From an uncultured Bacteroidales bacterium (GTDB lineage Bacteria > Bacteroidota > Bacteroidia > Bacteroidales > UBA4417): a stretch of 12,234 nucleotides of DNA. The stretch covers positions 1-12,234 of the forward strand of contig CAIXAQ010000291.1 of the NCBI GenBank assembly GCA_903917425.1, in the 5' to 3' direction. The notes under the pieces were generated by a model. The model searched no databases. It worked only from the letters and a program-made list of their open reading frames with translations, and had not been told where the DNA came from. Shown here piece by piece: positions 1 through 7,568 of the stretch. Position numbers and translations under genes: made by a program. Position 1 is the stretch's first letter. Each line of letters opens with the position of its first letter.

Positions 1-977
1 AAAAAGAAATCGAGCAGGTGCTTCGTCCTCTCGATTTCGAAAGTTTCGCAGGACAGCCCGGAGTTGTTGAAAACCTGAAGGTTTTTGTTGCAGCTGCTAC
101 ACGTCGGGGCGAGGCTCTCGATCATGTGTTGCTGCATGGGCCACCGGGTCTGGGCAAAACAACCCTTTCGAACATTATTGCTAACGAAATGGGTGTCAAT
201 ATCCGTATTACTTCAGGTCCGGTATTGGATAAACCGGGTGATCTGGCCGGATTGCTTACCAACCTCGAAACCAACGATGTACTGTTTATCGATGAAATTC
301 ATCGTCTCAGTCCCGTTATTGAGGAATACCTGTATTCGGCTATGGAAGATTTCAAGATTGACATCATGATTGAATCAGGCCCGAATGCACGAAGTGTGCA
401 AATAACGCTCAACCCGTTCACTCTGATCGGGGCTACCACACGATCAGGCTTACTGACGGCTCCGCTCCGCTCGCGATTTGGGATAAATTCGCGTTTACAG
501 TATTACGATACCGAAACATTAAAAAAAATCATCATTCGTTCGGCAGGCATACTAAAAGTTCCTATCAGGGAAGATGCCGCCAACGAGATATCACGCAGGA
601 GCCGTGGTACTCCGCGTATTGCCAACCTGCTGCTGCGCCGCTTACGCGATTTTGCACAGATTAAAGGCAACGGAACCATCGATATGGCTATTGCACAATA
701 TGCGCTCAATGCGCTGCAAGTGGATAAGAATGGCCTCGATGAAATGGACAACCGTATCCTGAGCACAATCATTCAGAAGTTTAAAGGTGGCCCGGTTGGG
801 CTTACCACCATTGCAACAGCCGTTGGCGAAGATTCCGGCACCATAGAAGAAGTTTATGAACCTTTCCTCATTCAGGAAGGGTATATGATGCGAACTCCCC
901 GCGGACGCGAAGTTACTGAAAAAGCATACAGTCACCTGGGCCGGTTTAAAGGGCCGGATGCAGGTAAATTGTTCTGA
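1..977 (+). CDS. ruvB: RuvB, Holliday junction branch-migration ATPase (5' end outside window)
   Basis: RuvB is the hexameric AAA+ motor that, with RuvA, drives branch migration of Holliday junctions in recombination and repair. The frame is open to the left edge: codons at 3-17 read KEIEQ and run into VLRPLDFESFAGQ, the usual RuvB N-terminus, so the GTG at 18 is an internal valine and the true start lies upstream. About 15-20 residues are missing compared with the usual length near 340. Counting from that valine, Walker A GPPGLGKT is at 41-48, Walker B LFIDEIHRL at 89-97, a sensor-like IGATTRSG follows, and the C-terminal winged-helix domain carries GGPVGLTTIATAVGED and ends in RTPRGR. All motifs are intact. 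Its upstream partners cannot be seen. The next gene starts 315 bp downstream, so it probably belongs to another transcript. Confidence 0.98.
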   Translation, partial: KEIEQVLRPLDFESFAGQPGVVENLKVFVAAATRRGEALDHVLLHGPPGLGKTTLSNIIANEMGVNIRITSGPVLDKPGDLAGLLTNLETNDVLFIDEIHRLSPVIEEYLYSAMEDFKIDIMIESGPNARSVQITLNPFTLIGATTRSGLLTAPLRSRFGINSRLQYYDTETLKKIIIRSAGILKVPIREDAANEISRRSRGTPRIANLLLRRLRDFAQIKGNGTIDMAIAQYALNALQVDKNGLDEMDNRILSTIIQKFKGGPVGLTTIATAVGEDSGTIEEVYEPFLIQEGYMMRTPRGREVTEKAYSHLGRFKGPDAGKLF

Positions 978-1292
978 AATTCTGAAATTTTTATCTTTTC
1001 GGCCAAGGTTTGCGAAAAAACAACTTAAATTACCGATTAACATTCCCCGATCCATTCAGGAAATCACAAGTTTGTTAATAGTTCTTAATTCCGGGGTAAG
1101 CGCTACTATTAAAAAATCAACGTTTTACTTCTATTATATTGATAACCTGCATTTTAAAATACGGTACCCTTTTCAGCAACAGAAGATTAACTGAAAATGT
1201 TGTAATAAGCGGAATCGAATTTCGTTACAATTTATGTGATTCAAATCACTACCTAAATAATCATATTTCATACTAATTAATCACTCCTCTAA
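978..1292. other. Intergenic region ruvB to yceI
   Basis: This 315-bp AT-rich gap holds no convincing gene. An open frame runs from inside ruvB to 1194, but its protein looks like nothing and it overlaps the ruvB 3' end. Two dyads are visible. TTAATAGT at 1075-1082 pairs with ACTATTAA at 1105-1112 across 22 nt; it is followed by A residues rather than T, so it is not a terminator for ruvB. A CRP/FNR-like palindrome lies at 1236-1249. No exact TAnnTTTG promoter was found in front of the yceI gene. Confidence 0.6.
1235..1250 (+). promoter_or_regulatory. CRP/FNR-like palindrome upstream of yceI
   Basis: GTGATTCAAATCAC at 1236-1249 is a perfect dyad with 6-bp arms and a 2-bp centre. With its flanking bases it reads TGTGA-N6-TCACT, one base from the CRP-family consensus TGTGA-N6-TCACA, and it also fits the FNR-like form NTGAT-N4-ATCAN. 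It ends 43 bp before the yceI start codon, a plausible place for an activator or repressor. Binding by a CRP/FNR-family regulator is an inference; no such regulator gene is in the window. Confidence 0.45.
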
Positions 1293-1844
1293 ATGAAAAA
1301 AATCACCTTATTCCTGTCTGTCCTTTTGCTATCCATCACCCTGGTAAATGCGCAGAAATACATGACCAAAGCAGGTACTGTAAAATTTTCGTCGGAAACA
1401 CCTATGGAAAAGATTGAAGCTGTAAACCACCAGGCAAACAGTGCCATTGATTTTTCGACTGGCGATTTTGTTTTCAAAGTTTTGATTCCCGGATTCGAAT
1501 TTCCAAAAGCCCTGATGCAGGAACATTTTAATGAAAATTACATGGAATCGGAAACATACCCGGATGCGAAATTTATCGGGAAAATTGTTAATCTTAAAGA
1601 TGTTAATCTTGGTAAAGAAGGAATTTACAAGGTGGCTGTTGAAGGTAGTCTGACGATGCACGGAGTAACAAAGAAAATTAAGGAAAACGGCACGCTGGAA
1701 GTTAAAGGCGGTAAAGTGTTAGGAAAAGCAACTTTAAGTGTAACCCCGCAGGATTACAATATTAAAATCCCGAAAGCCGTGATTGATAATATTGCTAAAG
1801 CCATTCAGGTAGAAGTTAATGTCTCACTTGACAAATTAAATTAA
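1293..1844 (+). CDS. YceI-family secreted (periplasmic) lipid-binding protein
   Basis: This 183-residue protein belongs to the YceI family of lipocalin-like beta-barrels, which bind polyisoprenoid or other amphiphilic ligands in the periplasm. The physiological ligand here is unknown. A signal peptide covers residues 1-20 (KKITLFLSVLLLSITLVNA, followed by QKY), with no lipobox cysteine, so the mature protein should be soluble. The family signature is clear: HFNENYMESETYPDAKFIGKI at 78-98 and SLTMHGVTKKI at 119-129, then a closing strand rich in valine. The length is that of the short Bacteroidota versions. The ATG at 1293 is chosen because it places the signal peptide at the N-terminus; there is no Shine-Dalgarno sequence, as usual in this phylum. 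It is probably monocistronic: the next gene starts about 156 bp later. A CRP/FNR-like palindrome upstream suggests regulated expression. Confidence 0.93.
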   Translation: MKKITLFLSVLLLSITLVNAQKYMTKAGTVKFSSETPMEKIEAVNHQANSAIDFSTGDFVFKVLIPGFEFPKALMQEHFNENYMESETYPDAKFIGKIVNLKDVNLGKEGIYKVAVEGSLTMHGVTKKIKENGTLEVKGGKVLGKATLSVTPQDYNIKIPKAVIDNIAKAIQVEVNVSLDKLN

Positions 1845-2000
1845 GCGGTTAAAATCCTTGGTTTTCAGCTTTTCTAAATTGCTTCAGTATTCTTCCTGAA
1901 ATTGGTTCCGCTTGCTGGAGTGGTAGTTGCCAGGCTCTAAGGTTTAAGCATTCCTCTCACCAAAGCTGATTTAGCAGACACATCGATTACTATTAACCTC

Positions 2001-2573
2001 TTGACTTCAGAAACTTCAAATCTATTGCTACATTTTTTACAGAATCTTGATATTGAGTTACTAACCAGGATCTATCAAAACCGGGTTCAGTGGTTGGATT
2101 CAGGTTTTGTTGTATTTACCGATTCTGCCGGATTGATTGCTTTTGGAGTACCTGTAGTATTATTACTCACTTCGTTTTTCACAAAAAACGCTGCTGCACG
2201 CCGCGATGCGCTACGAATACTACTTCCTGTAGCTATATCGGCCATAGTTGCCAATATTTTAAAATATGCCACCGACTTGCCCCGCCCTTACGAAATCTAC
2301 CCTTATATTGTAAAACTGAGCGTCGGTGGCAGTCCTTCATTTCCATCCGGGCACACCGTTGATGCCTTCGCTTTTGCAGTGGCCGTGGGGTTAGTTTACA
2401 GAAAGTGGTATTTTACATTTCCTTCCCTTATATGGGCAGTATTGATTGGTTACTCGCGCATTTGCCTCGGAGTGCACTTCCCGTCAGATGTGTTAGCCGG
2501 TGCCATTATAGGCGCTTTTTTTGCCAGTGCCTATCAGTTGGTTGATAAGAAGACACACGCCAGAACAGGGTAA
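2001..2573 (+). CDS. PAP2-family integral membrane phosphatase (TTG start)
   Basis: This is a 190-residue PAP2 superfamily phosphatase, an inner-membrane enzyme class that dephosphorylates lipid (pyro)phosphates such as undecaprenyl pyrophosphate, phosphatidylglycerol phosphate or lipid A. The exact substrate cannot be read from the sequence. All three catalytic motifs are present: K88-x6-R95-P96 (KYATDLPRP), PSGH at 115-118, and SR-x5-H-x3-D at 152-163 (SRICLGVHFPSD). About five hydrophobic segments are visible, near 41-60, 71-87, 119-133, 138-151 and 163-180; no cleavable signal is seen. The frame contains no ATG: TTG at 2001 is the likely start, and a second TTG lies at 2025. Residues from about 10 onward (LHFLQNLDIEL) look like the usual PAP2 N-terminus in this phylum, so little can be missing. 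The gene stands alone between the yceI gene and the amylolytic operon. Confidence 0.9.
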   Translation: MTSETSNLLLHFLQNLDIELLTRIYQNRVQWLDSGFVVFTDSAGLIAFGVPVVLLLTSFFTKNAAARRDALRILLPVAISAIVANILKYATDLPRPYEIYPYIVKLSVGGSPSFPSGHTVDAFAFAVAVGLVYRKWYFTFPSLIWAVLIGYSRICLGVHFPSDVLAGAIIGAFFASAYQLVDKKTHARTG

Positions 2574-2829
2574 GGTCAGTTTATATGAAACGACTTTTTC
2601 AATATTCATTTAGACAAGACCCAAATTTCTAACACCAAAGCCTGTTCAGCGATACTTCCTGGAATTTGTAGTTTGAATTATGCAATTTTGCGGCTTAATG
2701 AACGCTGTAATTTATCCCGTTTATAGGAAAGTAAACGCAGTCTCAACCTTCTCAACTCCAATATTCAGGAAACCCTTTTTCTTCCGGGTCAGCAATTTGA
2801 TAAATTTTACATAATTTTCTATCCCGCAA

Positions 2830-2847
2830 ACGATTGCAACAAATCGT
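2830..2847 (+). promoter_or_regulatory. Candidate operator dyad upstream of the susA-like gene
   Basis: ACGATT at 2830-2835 and AATCGT at 2842-2847 are perfect inverted arms around GCAACA. The dyad lies just upstream of where the -33 region of the predicted promoter would fall, about 50 bp before the inferred transcription start. Size and symmetry fit a dimeric regulator (LacI-type or another maltose-responsive factor), but the regulator is not in the window and the assignment is inferred. Confidence 0.4.
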
Positions 2848-2873
2848 GGTGTTTTATCTGGTTTCTTTTCTTA

Positions 2874-2881
2874 TATCTTTG
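2874..2881 (+). promoter_or_regulatory. Bacteroidota -7 promoter element of the susA-like/GH31 operon
   Basis: TATCTTTG matches the Bacteroidota -7 consensus TAnnTTTG exactly. A clear TTTG -33 box at the right distance is not seen; only a T-run at 2852-2855 lies there. Transcription would begin at about 2886-2889, giving a very short leader of about 15 nt before the ATG at 2902. Confidence 0.6.
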
Positions 2882-2895
2882 CGAAATAAATTTCG
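2882..2895. promoter_or_regulatory. 14-bp palindrome at the predicted transcription start
   Basis: CGAAATAAATTTCG is a perfect inverted repeat with 6-bp arms and an AA centre. It abuts the -7 element and covers the inferred start site and leader, where a bound repressor would block transcription. A chance palindrome in AT-rich DNA cannot be excluded. Confidence 0.3.
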
Positions 2896-2901
2896 AAAGC
2901 C

Positions 2902-4746
2902 ATGAAAAGGACCCCGCTGCTGATTATTTGTCTGTTTTTATTGCGAACCGCCTTCCCACAGGTCGCAATCGATCATGTTGAGCCACCTTTCTGGTGGGCT
3001 GATATGAAAAGCAACGCCCTTCAACTTATGATCCACGGAAAAGATATTGGGAAAACCAAAGCTTTCCTCGAGTATAACGGGGTAAAGGTTAAGAATTCAA
3101 CCAGCACCGGCGCCGATTACCTGTTTGTCGATCTGTCAGTCGGCAACAGCGCAAAGCCCGGCACTATAACCATCTCTTTCAAAGAAAAAGACAGCGTGCT
3201 GATAACGTATAAATACGAGTTGAAAGCCCGCGCAAAAGAATCTGCCAAACGCATAGGTTTTAATTCCTCGGATTTGATGTACCTGATTATGCCCGATCGA
3301 TTTGCAAACGGGGATCCCGGGAATGACAATATGCCGGGAATGCTCGAAAAAGCAGATCGAACCAATCCCAATGGCCGCCACGGTGGCGATATAAAAGGGA
3401 TTACAAATCACCTCGATTACCTCCAAAAACTCGGGGTAACAACGCTGTGGTGTACACCTCTGCTCGAAAACAATATGCCCGCTTTCACCTATCATGGATA
3501 TGCCATCACCGATTTATATAAAATTGATCCCCGCTTTGGCACCAACGAAAGTTACTGCGCCATGGTGAACGAAGCTCATAAAAAAGGACTGAAAGTTGTG
3601 ATGGATATGGTTTTCAATCATTTTGGAACTAATTCGTATTGGATGAAGGACTTACCGCAAAAAGACTGGGTAAACCAATGGCCCGAATTTACCCGTTCCA
3701 ATTACCGGGCAAGTGTTATTTCCGACCCGCATCGTTCGCAGTCCGACGAAAATAAAATGTCGGGAGGATGGTTCGATACATCCATGGCCGATTTCAACCA
3801 GAAAAATCCATTCGTAGCCAAATACCTGATACAGAATAGCATCTGGTGGATTGAATTTGCCGGCCTGGATGGAATACGGCAGGATACTTACCCTTATTCC
3901 GATAAAGATTTTATGGCCGAATGGATGAAAACCCTTCGCGAGGAATATCCGAACCTGAATACAGTGGGCGAAGCGTGGATTAACTACCCTCCACAGGTAG
4001 CTTACTGGATGGATAATAAAACTAATCCGGACGGTTACCGCTCCTATTTGTCAAATGTCTTTGATTTTCCTCTGATGATGGCTATCCAAAAGGCATTCAC
4101 CGAAAATGAGGGATGGGATACAGGTCTGACACGCTTGTACGAACTGCTGTCGCAGGATTTCCTTTACAGTGATCTGTCAAAGTTGGTCATTTTTGCCGAT
4201 AACCATGATATTGAACGCATGTACCCCGTGTTAAAAAGTGTTGAAAATGCAAAAATGGCCCTGGCTTTCCTGGCTACGACCCGCGGAATGCCAATGATTT
4301 ATTATGGTACCGAAGCCCTGAGCGATCGCGGGACGCTGGAGGGCGATCCGGGTAAACGCAAAGATTTTCCGGGCGGATGGCAAGGTGACGAGGTAAATAT
4401 GTTTACCCGCGAAAACCTGAGCAGCGACCAGAAAGATATGCTTGATTATATCACCACATTATTCAACTGGCGCAAAGGAAATAAAACCGTGCAGGAAGGA
4501 AAACTCACGCATTATATCCCCGAAGAAGGCATTTATGTCTATTTCCGCACCCTGGATAAAGCCTCGGTAATGGTAATAATGAATAACAACGAAAAATATG
4601 TGAAAACAGTTGCTACAGACCGTTTCCAGGAAAACCTGAAAGGATATAAAACAGGGAAAGATGTGCTCACCGGCAGCCAGATCAAAGACCTCAGCAAAAT
4701 AGAAGTAGCGGCTAAAAGCGTTAAAATTATCGAATTATCGAAATGA
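2902..4746 (+). CDS. SusA-like GH13 neopullulanase/cyclomaltodextrinase, secreted
   Basis: This 614-residue GH13 enzyme has the architecture of Bacteroides SusA (about 617 residues). Residues 1-20 are a signal peptide (LLIICLFLLRTAFPQ) without a lipobox cysteine, implying a soluble periplasmic enzyme. Residues about 21-110 are the beta-sandwich cyclomaltodextrinase N-domain (VEPPFWWADMKSNALQLMIHG). The (beta/alpha)8 barrel follows from about 120 (DLMYLIMPDRFANGD), with GH13 region I DMVFNH at 235-240, the nucleophile D328 in GIRQD, the acid/base E357 in GEAW, and D436 in ADNHD. A small C-terminal beta domain runs from about 530 to 614. The family hydrolyses alpha-1,4 bonds in maltodextrins, cyclodextrins or pullulan. 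All catalytic residues are intact. The stop codon overlaps the next start (ATGA at 4743-4746), so the two genes should be co-transcribed and translationally coupled. Whether it is a strict SusA ortholog is an inference; the susC/susD genes are not nearby. Confidence 0.93.
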   Translation: MKRTPLLIICLFLLRTAFPQVAIDHVEPPFWWADMKSNALQLMIHGKDIGKTKAFLEYNGVKVKNSTSTGADYLFVDLSVGNSAKPGTITISFKEKDSVLITYKYELKARAKESAKRIGFNSSDLMYLIMPDRFANGDPGNDNMPGMLEKADRTNPNGRHGGDIKGITNHLDYLQKLGVTTLWCTPLLENNMPAFTYHGYAITDLYKIDPRFGTNESYCAMVNEAHKKGLKVVMDMVFNHFGTNSYWMKDLPQKDWVNQWPEFTRSNYRASVISDPHRSQSDENKMSGGWFDTSMADFNQKNPFVAKYLIQNSIWWIEFAGLDGIRQDTYPYSDKDFMAEWMKTLREEYPNLNTVGEAWINYPPQVAYWMDNKTNPDGYRSYLSNVFDFPLMMAIQKAFTENEGWDTGLTRLYELLSQDFLYSDLSKLVIFADNHDIERMYPVLKSVENAKMALAFLATTRGMPMIYYGTEALSDRGTLEGDPGKRKDFPGGWQGDEVNMFTRENLSSDQKDMLDYITTLFNWRKGNKTVQEGKLTHYIPEEGIYVYFRTLDKASVMVIMNNNEKYVKTVATDRFQENLKGYKTGKDVLTGSQIKDLSKIEVAAKSVKIIELSK

Positions 4747-7568
4747 AAACATTAATCCGCCTCATTGGAGTTGCAGTATTACTGCTCACTTACCAGACTT
4801 CCAAAGCCCAGCTTATCTGGTTGAAACCCGAAAACCCTTCAATAAACGACTCGGCAACCCTGTTTTTTAATACTTCCGAAGGAAATAAAGCCCTGGCCGA
4901 TCTTGCCGGAGACGTCTATTTGCATACCGGCGTTATCACCAACCGCAGCCTCGACGGCCACGACTGGAAATACGTTGTCGGTAACTGGGGAAAGGACGAT
5001 AAAAGCGTACTGATGAAGCGTGAAGTCAAAAACCTCTTTTCGTTCCGTTTTGTTATCAAATCCTTTTACAATCTTCGCACCGAGGATGTTGCCAACCAAT
5101 TAGCTTTTGTCTTTCGCAATTTAGATGGCACCATTGTGGGTAAAACAAAAGAAAACGAAGACATACTCGTTCCGGTAAACGGGTTTAAACCCAAAACTTC
5201 GGAAACTACAGTTGGAAACAGGGAAACCCACAAGTTTGTAAGCGTTGAACAATTAGCCGCCTCGTGGAATATCCATCTTGAGAATGGGGTTGTCTCGGTC
5301 CGGCCTTTTTCCGAAAGCCTGGTAGAGGTTACGTCTTTACCCGAAGGAGCTCTCAAGCCCGAACTTTCGCATTCCGTAATCATGCAGCCTGAGAAAGTTT
5401 CGCTCTCTTCAAAACAGATTGCATCCGGATATGAATTACGTAACGGCCCAATGATCATAACGGTCAACGCCGACCCTTTTTTCCTCACCTATATTTACAA
5501 AGGTGACACCCTGCTAAGCGAGGAAAGCGGATTTTTCGGTAAGCCGGGAAGCACCGGTGTGCGCTTAGCGCTCAAGCCTGGCGAAAAAGTTTACGGTACC
5601 GGTGAGAGAGCCTTACCCATGGACAGGCGCGGGGAAAAACTTCAGTTATATAACAGGCCCTTTTATGGATATGAATATGGAGCCTCCATGCTTAACTATT
5701 CGGTACCCATGACCATTTCGTCGCGCAAATACGCCATACTATACGACAATCCCCAAAAAGGCACTGTGGATATAGGATTCACGGAACCATCGGTTACCGA
5801 GTGGACTTCCATGGGCGGAACAGCCCGCTACTATGTAATAGCAGGTAGTACTTTCCAGGAAATTTCCGCTTCGTACACACAATTAACCGGCAGGCAGCCA
5901 TTACCTCCGCGCTGGGCGTTGGGTAACCTTCAGAGCCGTATGGCTTATCGTAATCAGAAAGAAACGGATAGCATTGTTACGCTGATGCAAAAAATGGATT
6001 TCCCTATGGACGCCATTATTCTGGATTTCTATTGGTTTGGCGACAGTATTCAGGGGCATCTCGGCAAACTCGACTGGTACAAAAAAGCCTGGCCCGATCC
6101 GGCCGGAATGATAGCAAAATTCAGGAAACAAGGCATAAAAACCATCCTGATTACTGAGCCTTATGTCATTGATACAGTAGCTAATCATGCAGATGCTGCC
6201 GCAAAAGGCGTTTTTGTAACCGATAGCTTAGGGAAACCTTACATCGATAAGCAGTTTTATTTCGGTGCAGGCAGCCTCATCGACATTTTTAAACCCGAAG
6301 CCCGTGACTGGTTTTGGCAGAAATACAAAAAGCAAATTGATATGGGAGTAGCTGCCTGGTGGGGCGACCTGGGCGAACCCGAAAGCCATCCGGCAGATAT
6401 CCGCCATGTAAATGGACGGGCAGACCAGGTGCACAATATTTACGGTCATTACTGGGATAAAATGCTTTTCGAAAAATACGCCGAAAACTACCCTAACACG
6501 CGCTTGTTTCACTTGCAGCGTTCCGGTTTTGCTGGCACACAGCGTTTTTCGGCATTTCCCTGGACAGGCGATGTTTCGCGTAGCTGGGGCGGATTGCAGG
6601 CACAGCTTCCTTTGTTGCTTACCATGGGAATGAACGGACTGGCCTATATACACTCCGATGCGGGCGGATTCGCACAAGGGCTGAAGGATGATGAGCTTTA
6701 TACACGCTGGTTGCAGTTTGCGGTCTTTACACCGATTCTAAGGCCTCACGGATCAGGAATACCAAGTGAACCGGTTTACTGGAATGAGAAAACCCAGGAT
6801 ATTGTGCGTAAATATATGAAACTGCGGTATGCCATGCTGCCTTATAACTACACCTTAGCCTACCAGAATGCCTCCACAGGATCACCATTGATGCGTCCTC
6901 TTTTTTACCAGTTTACAAACGATACGGCAGCCTGCCGCGTGGAAGACGAATATATGTGGGGCGAAAACCTACTTGTGGCTCCGGTAACTAAAAAAGGGCT
7001 TACAAGCCGCAGCATTTACATTCCTGAAGGCAAATGGTACGATTTTCATACCGGCATCGAATACACAGGAAGTAGCCGGATCGACTTCCCGCTTACCCTT
7101 GAGAACCTCCCTGTTTTTGCCAAAGCCGGCAGCTTTATCCCAATGACGAAACCTGTTACCTCCACCGATTACTACGACGGAAGTAATTTTGTGGTGCGTT
7201 ACTATCCCTGTGGATCATCCATGTTCATACAATACGAGGACAATGGCCTCGACAGCAAATCGCTTCCGGAAGGGAAATATGAATTGATCACCTATAAAGG
7301 CTCAGTGGATTCGGGAAAAACTCTTGTTGCAATTTCAAGAACCGGTGCGTGGGAAGGAATGCCAACAAACCGGGCAATGCTACTGGAAATCCGGACTAAC
7401 TCTTTGCCTGCTAAGGTTTTGGTTAATGGTAAGACTGTTAAAAGTAAATCTGAAAAAGTAAAATCCTCCGCCACTACAACTTCATATACCTGTGATGAAA
7501 AATGGCTACGGCTTAGTTTCAGCTGGGATGGGAAGCCTGTCAACATTGAAATACGTGATAAAAAATAA
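4743..7568 (+). CDS. GH31 alpha-glucosidase or 4-alpha-glucosyltransferase with extra N-terminal module
   Basis: This 941-residue family GH31 enzyme is secreted: the signal peptide at 1-22 ends in TSKAQ and has no lipobox. Residues about 23-150 form an extra beta-rich module (GDVYLHTGVIT, DWKYVVGNW, AFVFRNLDGT) resembling, from memory, modules at the N-terminus of other Bacteroidota amylolytic proteins. The GH31 N-terminal sandwich follows (EKVYGTGERA at 281-290). The barrel carries the nucleophile D542 in WWGDLGEPE (539-547) and the acid/base D610 in FPWTGD, plus HSDAGGF at 637-643 and RPHG at 667-670. C-terminal beta domains run from about 750 to 941. It should act on the non-reducing end of maltooligosaccharides. 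GDLGEPE instead of the common DMNEP recalls GH31 enzymes that transfer glucose (Agd31B type), so transglucosylation is possible but unproven. It is second in an operon, with a 4-bp ATGA overlap with the susA-like gene, and occupies the place of GH97 SusB in Bacteroides. Confidence 0.92.
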   Translation: MKTLIRLIGVAVLLLTYQTSKAQLIWLKPENPSINDSATLFFNTSEGNKALADLAGDVYLHTGVITNRSLDGHDWKYVVGNWGKDDKSVLMKREVKNLFSFRFVIKSFYNLRTEDVANQLAFVFRNLDGTIVGKTKENEDILVPVNGFKPKTSETTVGNRETHKFVSVEQLAASWNIHLENGVVSVRPFSESLVEVTSLPEGALKPELSHSVIMQPEKVSLSSKQIASGYELRNGPMIITVNADPFFLTYIYKGDTLLSEESGFFGKPGSTGVRLALKPGEKVYGTGERALPMDRRGEKLQLYNRPFYGYEYGASMLNYSVPMTISSRKYAILYDNPQKGTVDIGFTEPSVTEWTSMGGTARYYVIAGSTFQEISASYTQLTGRQPLPPRWALGNLQSRMAYRNQKETDSIVTLMQKMDFPMDAIILDFYWFGDSIQGHLGKLDWYKKAWPDPAGMIAKFRKQGIKTILITEPYVIDTVANHADAAAKGVFVTDSLGKPYIDKQFYFGAGSLIDIFKPEARDWFWQKYKKQIDMGVAAWWGDLGEPESHPADIRHVNGRADQVHNIYGHYWDKMLFEKYAENYPNTRLFHLQRSGFAGTQRFSAFPWTGDVSRSWGGLQAQLPLLLTMGMNGLAYIHSDAGGFAQGLKDDELYTRWLQFAVFTPILRPHGSGIPSEPVYWNEKTQDIVRKYMKLRYAMLPYNYTLAYQNASTGSPLMRPLFYQFTNDTAACRVEDEYMWGENLLVAPVTKKGLTSRSIYIPEGKWYDFHTGIEYTGSSRIDFPLTLENLPVFAKAGSFIPMTKPVTSTDYYDGSNFVVRYYPCGSSMFIQYEDNGLDSKSLPEGKYELITYKGSVDSGKTLVAISRTGAWEGMPTNRAMLLEIRTNSLPAKVLVNGKTVKSKSEKVKSSATTTSYTCDEKWLRLSFSWDGKPVNIEIRDKK

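Larger units (their letters stand above)
2574..2901. other. Intergenic and control region before the amylolytic operon
   Basis: This 328-bp gap contains no convincing gene. The PAP2 gene has no strong terminator after it; only a weak TGAAA/TTTCA pairing around 2585-2600 is seen. The right-hand 75 bp hold the likely control region of the downstream operon: an 18-bp dyad at 2830-2847, a consensus -7 promoter element at 2874-2881, and a 14-bp palindrome at 2882-2895. The first 250 bp look featureless. Confidence 0.6.

Noticed and set aside
18..20. GTG at 18 as the ruvB start.
   Set aside because: The upstream codons KEIEQ match the normal RuvB N-terminal region, so the GTG is an internal valine and the gene is cut by the window edge.
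642..1055. Minus-strand frame across the ruvB C-terminus.
   Set aside because: Antisense shadow of a strongly conserved gene, with no protein-like features of its own.
958..1194. Small open frame overlapping the ruvB 3' end.
   Set aside because: No recognisable domain, overlaps ruvB out of frame, and runs through AT-rich intergenic DNA that holds dyads.
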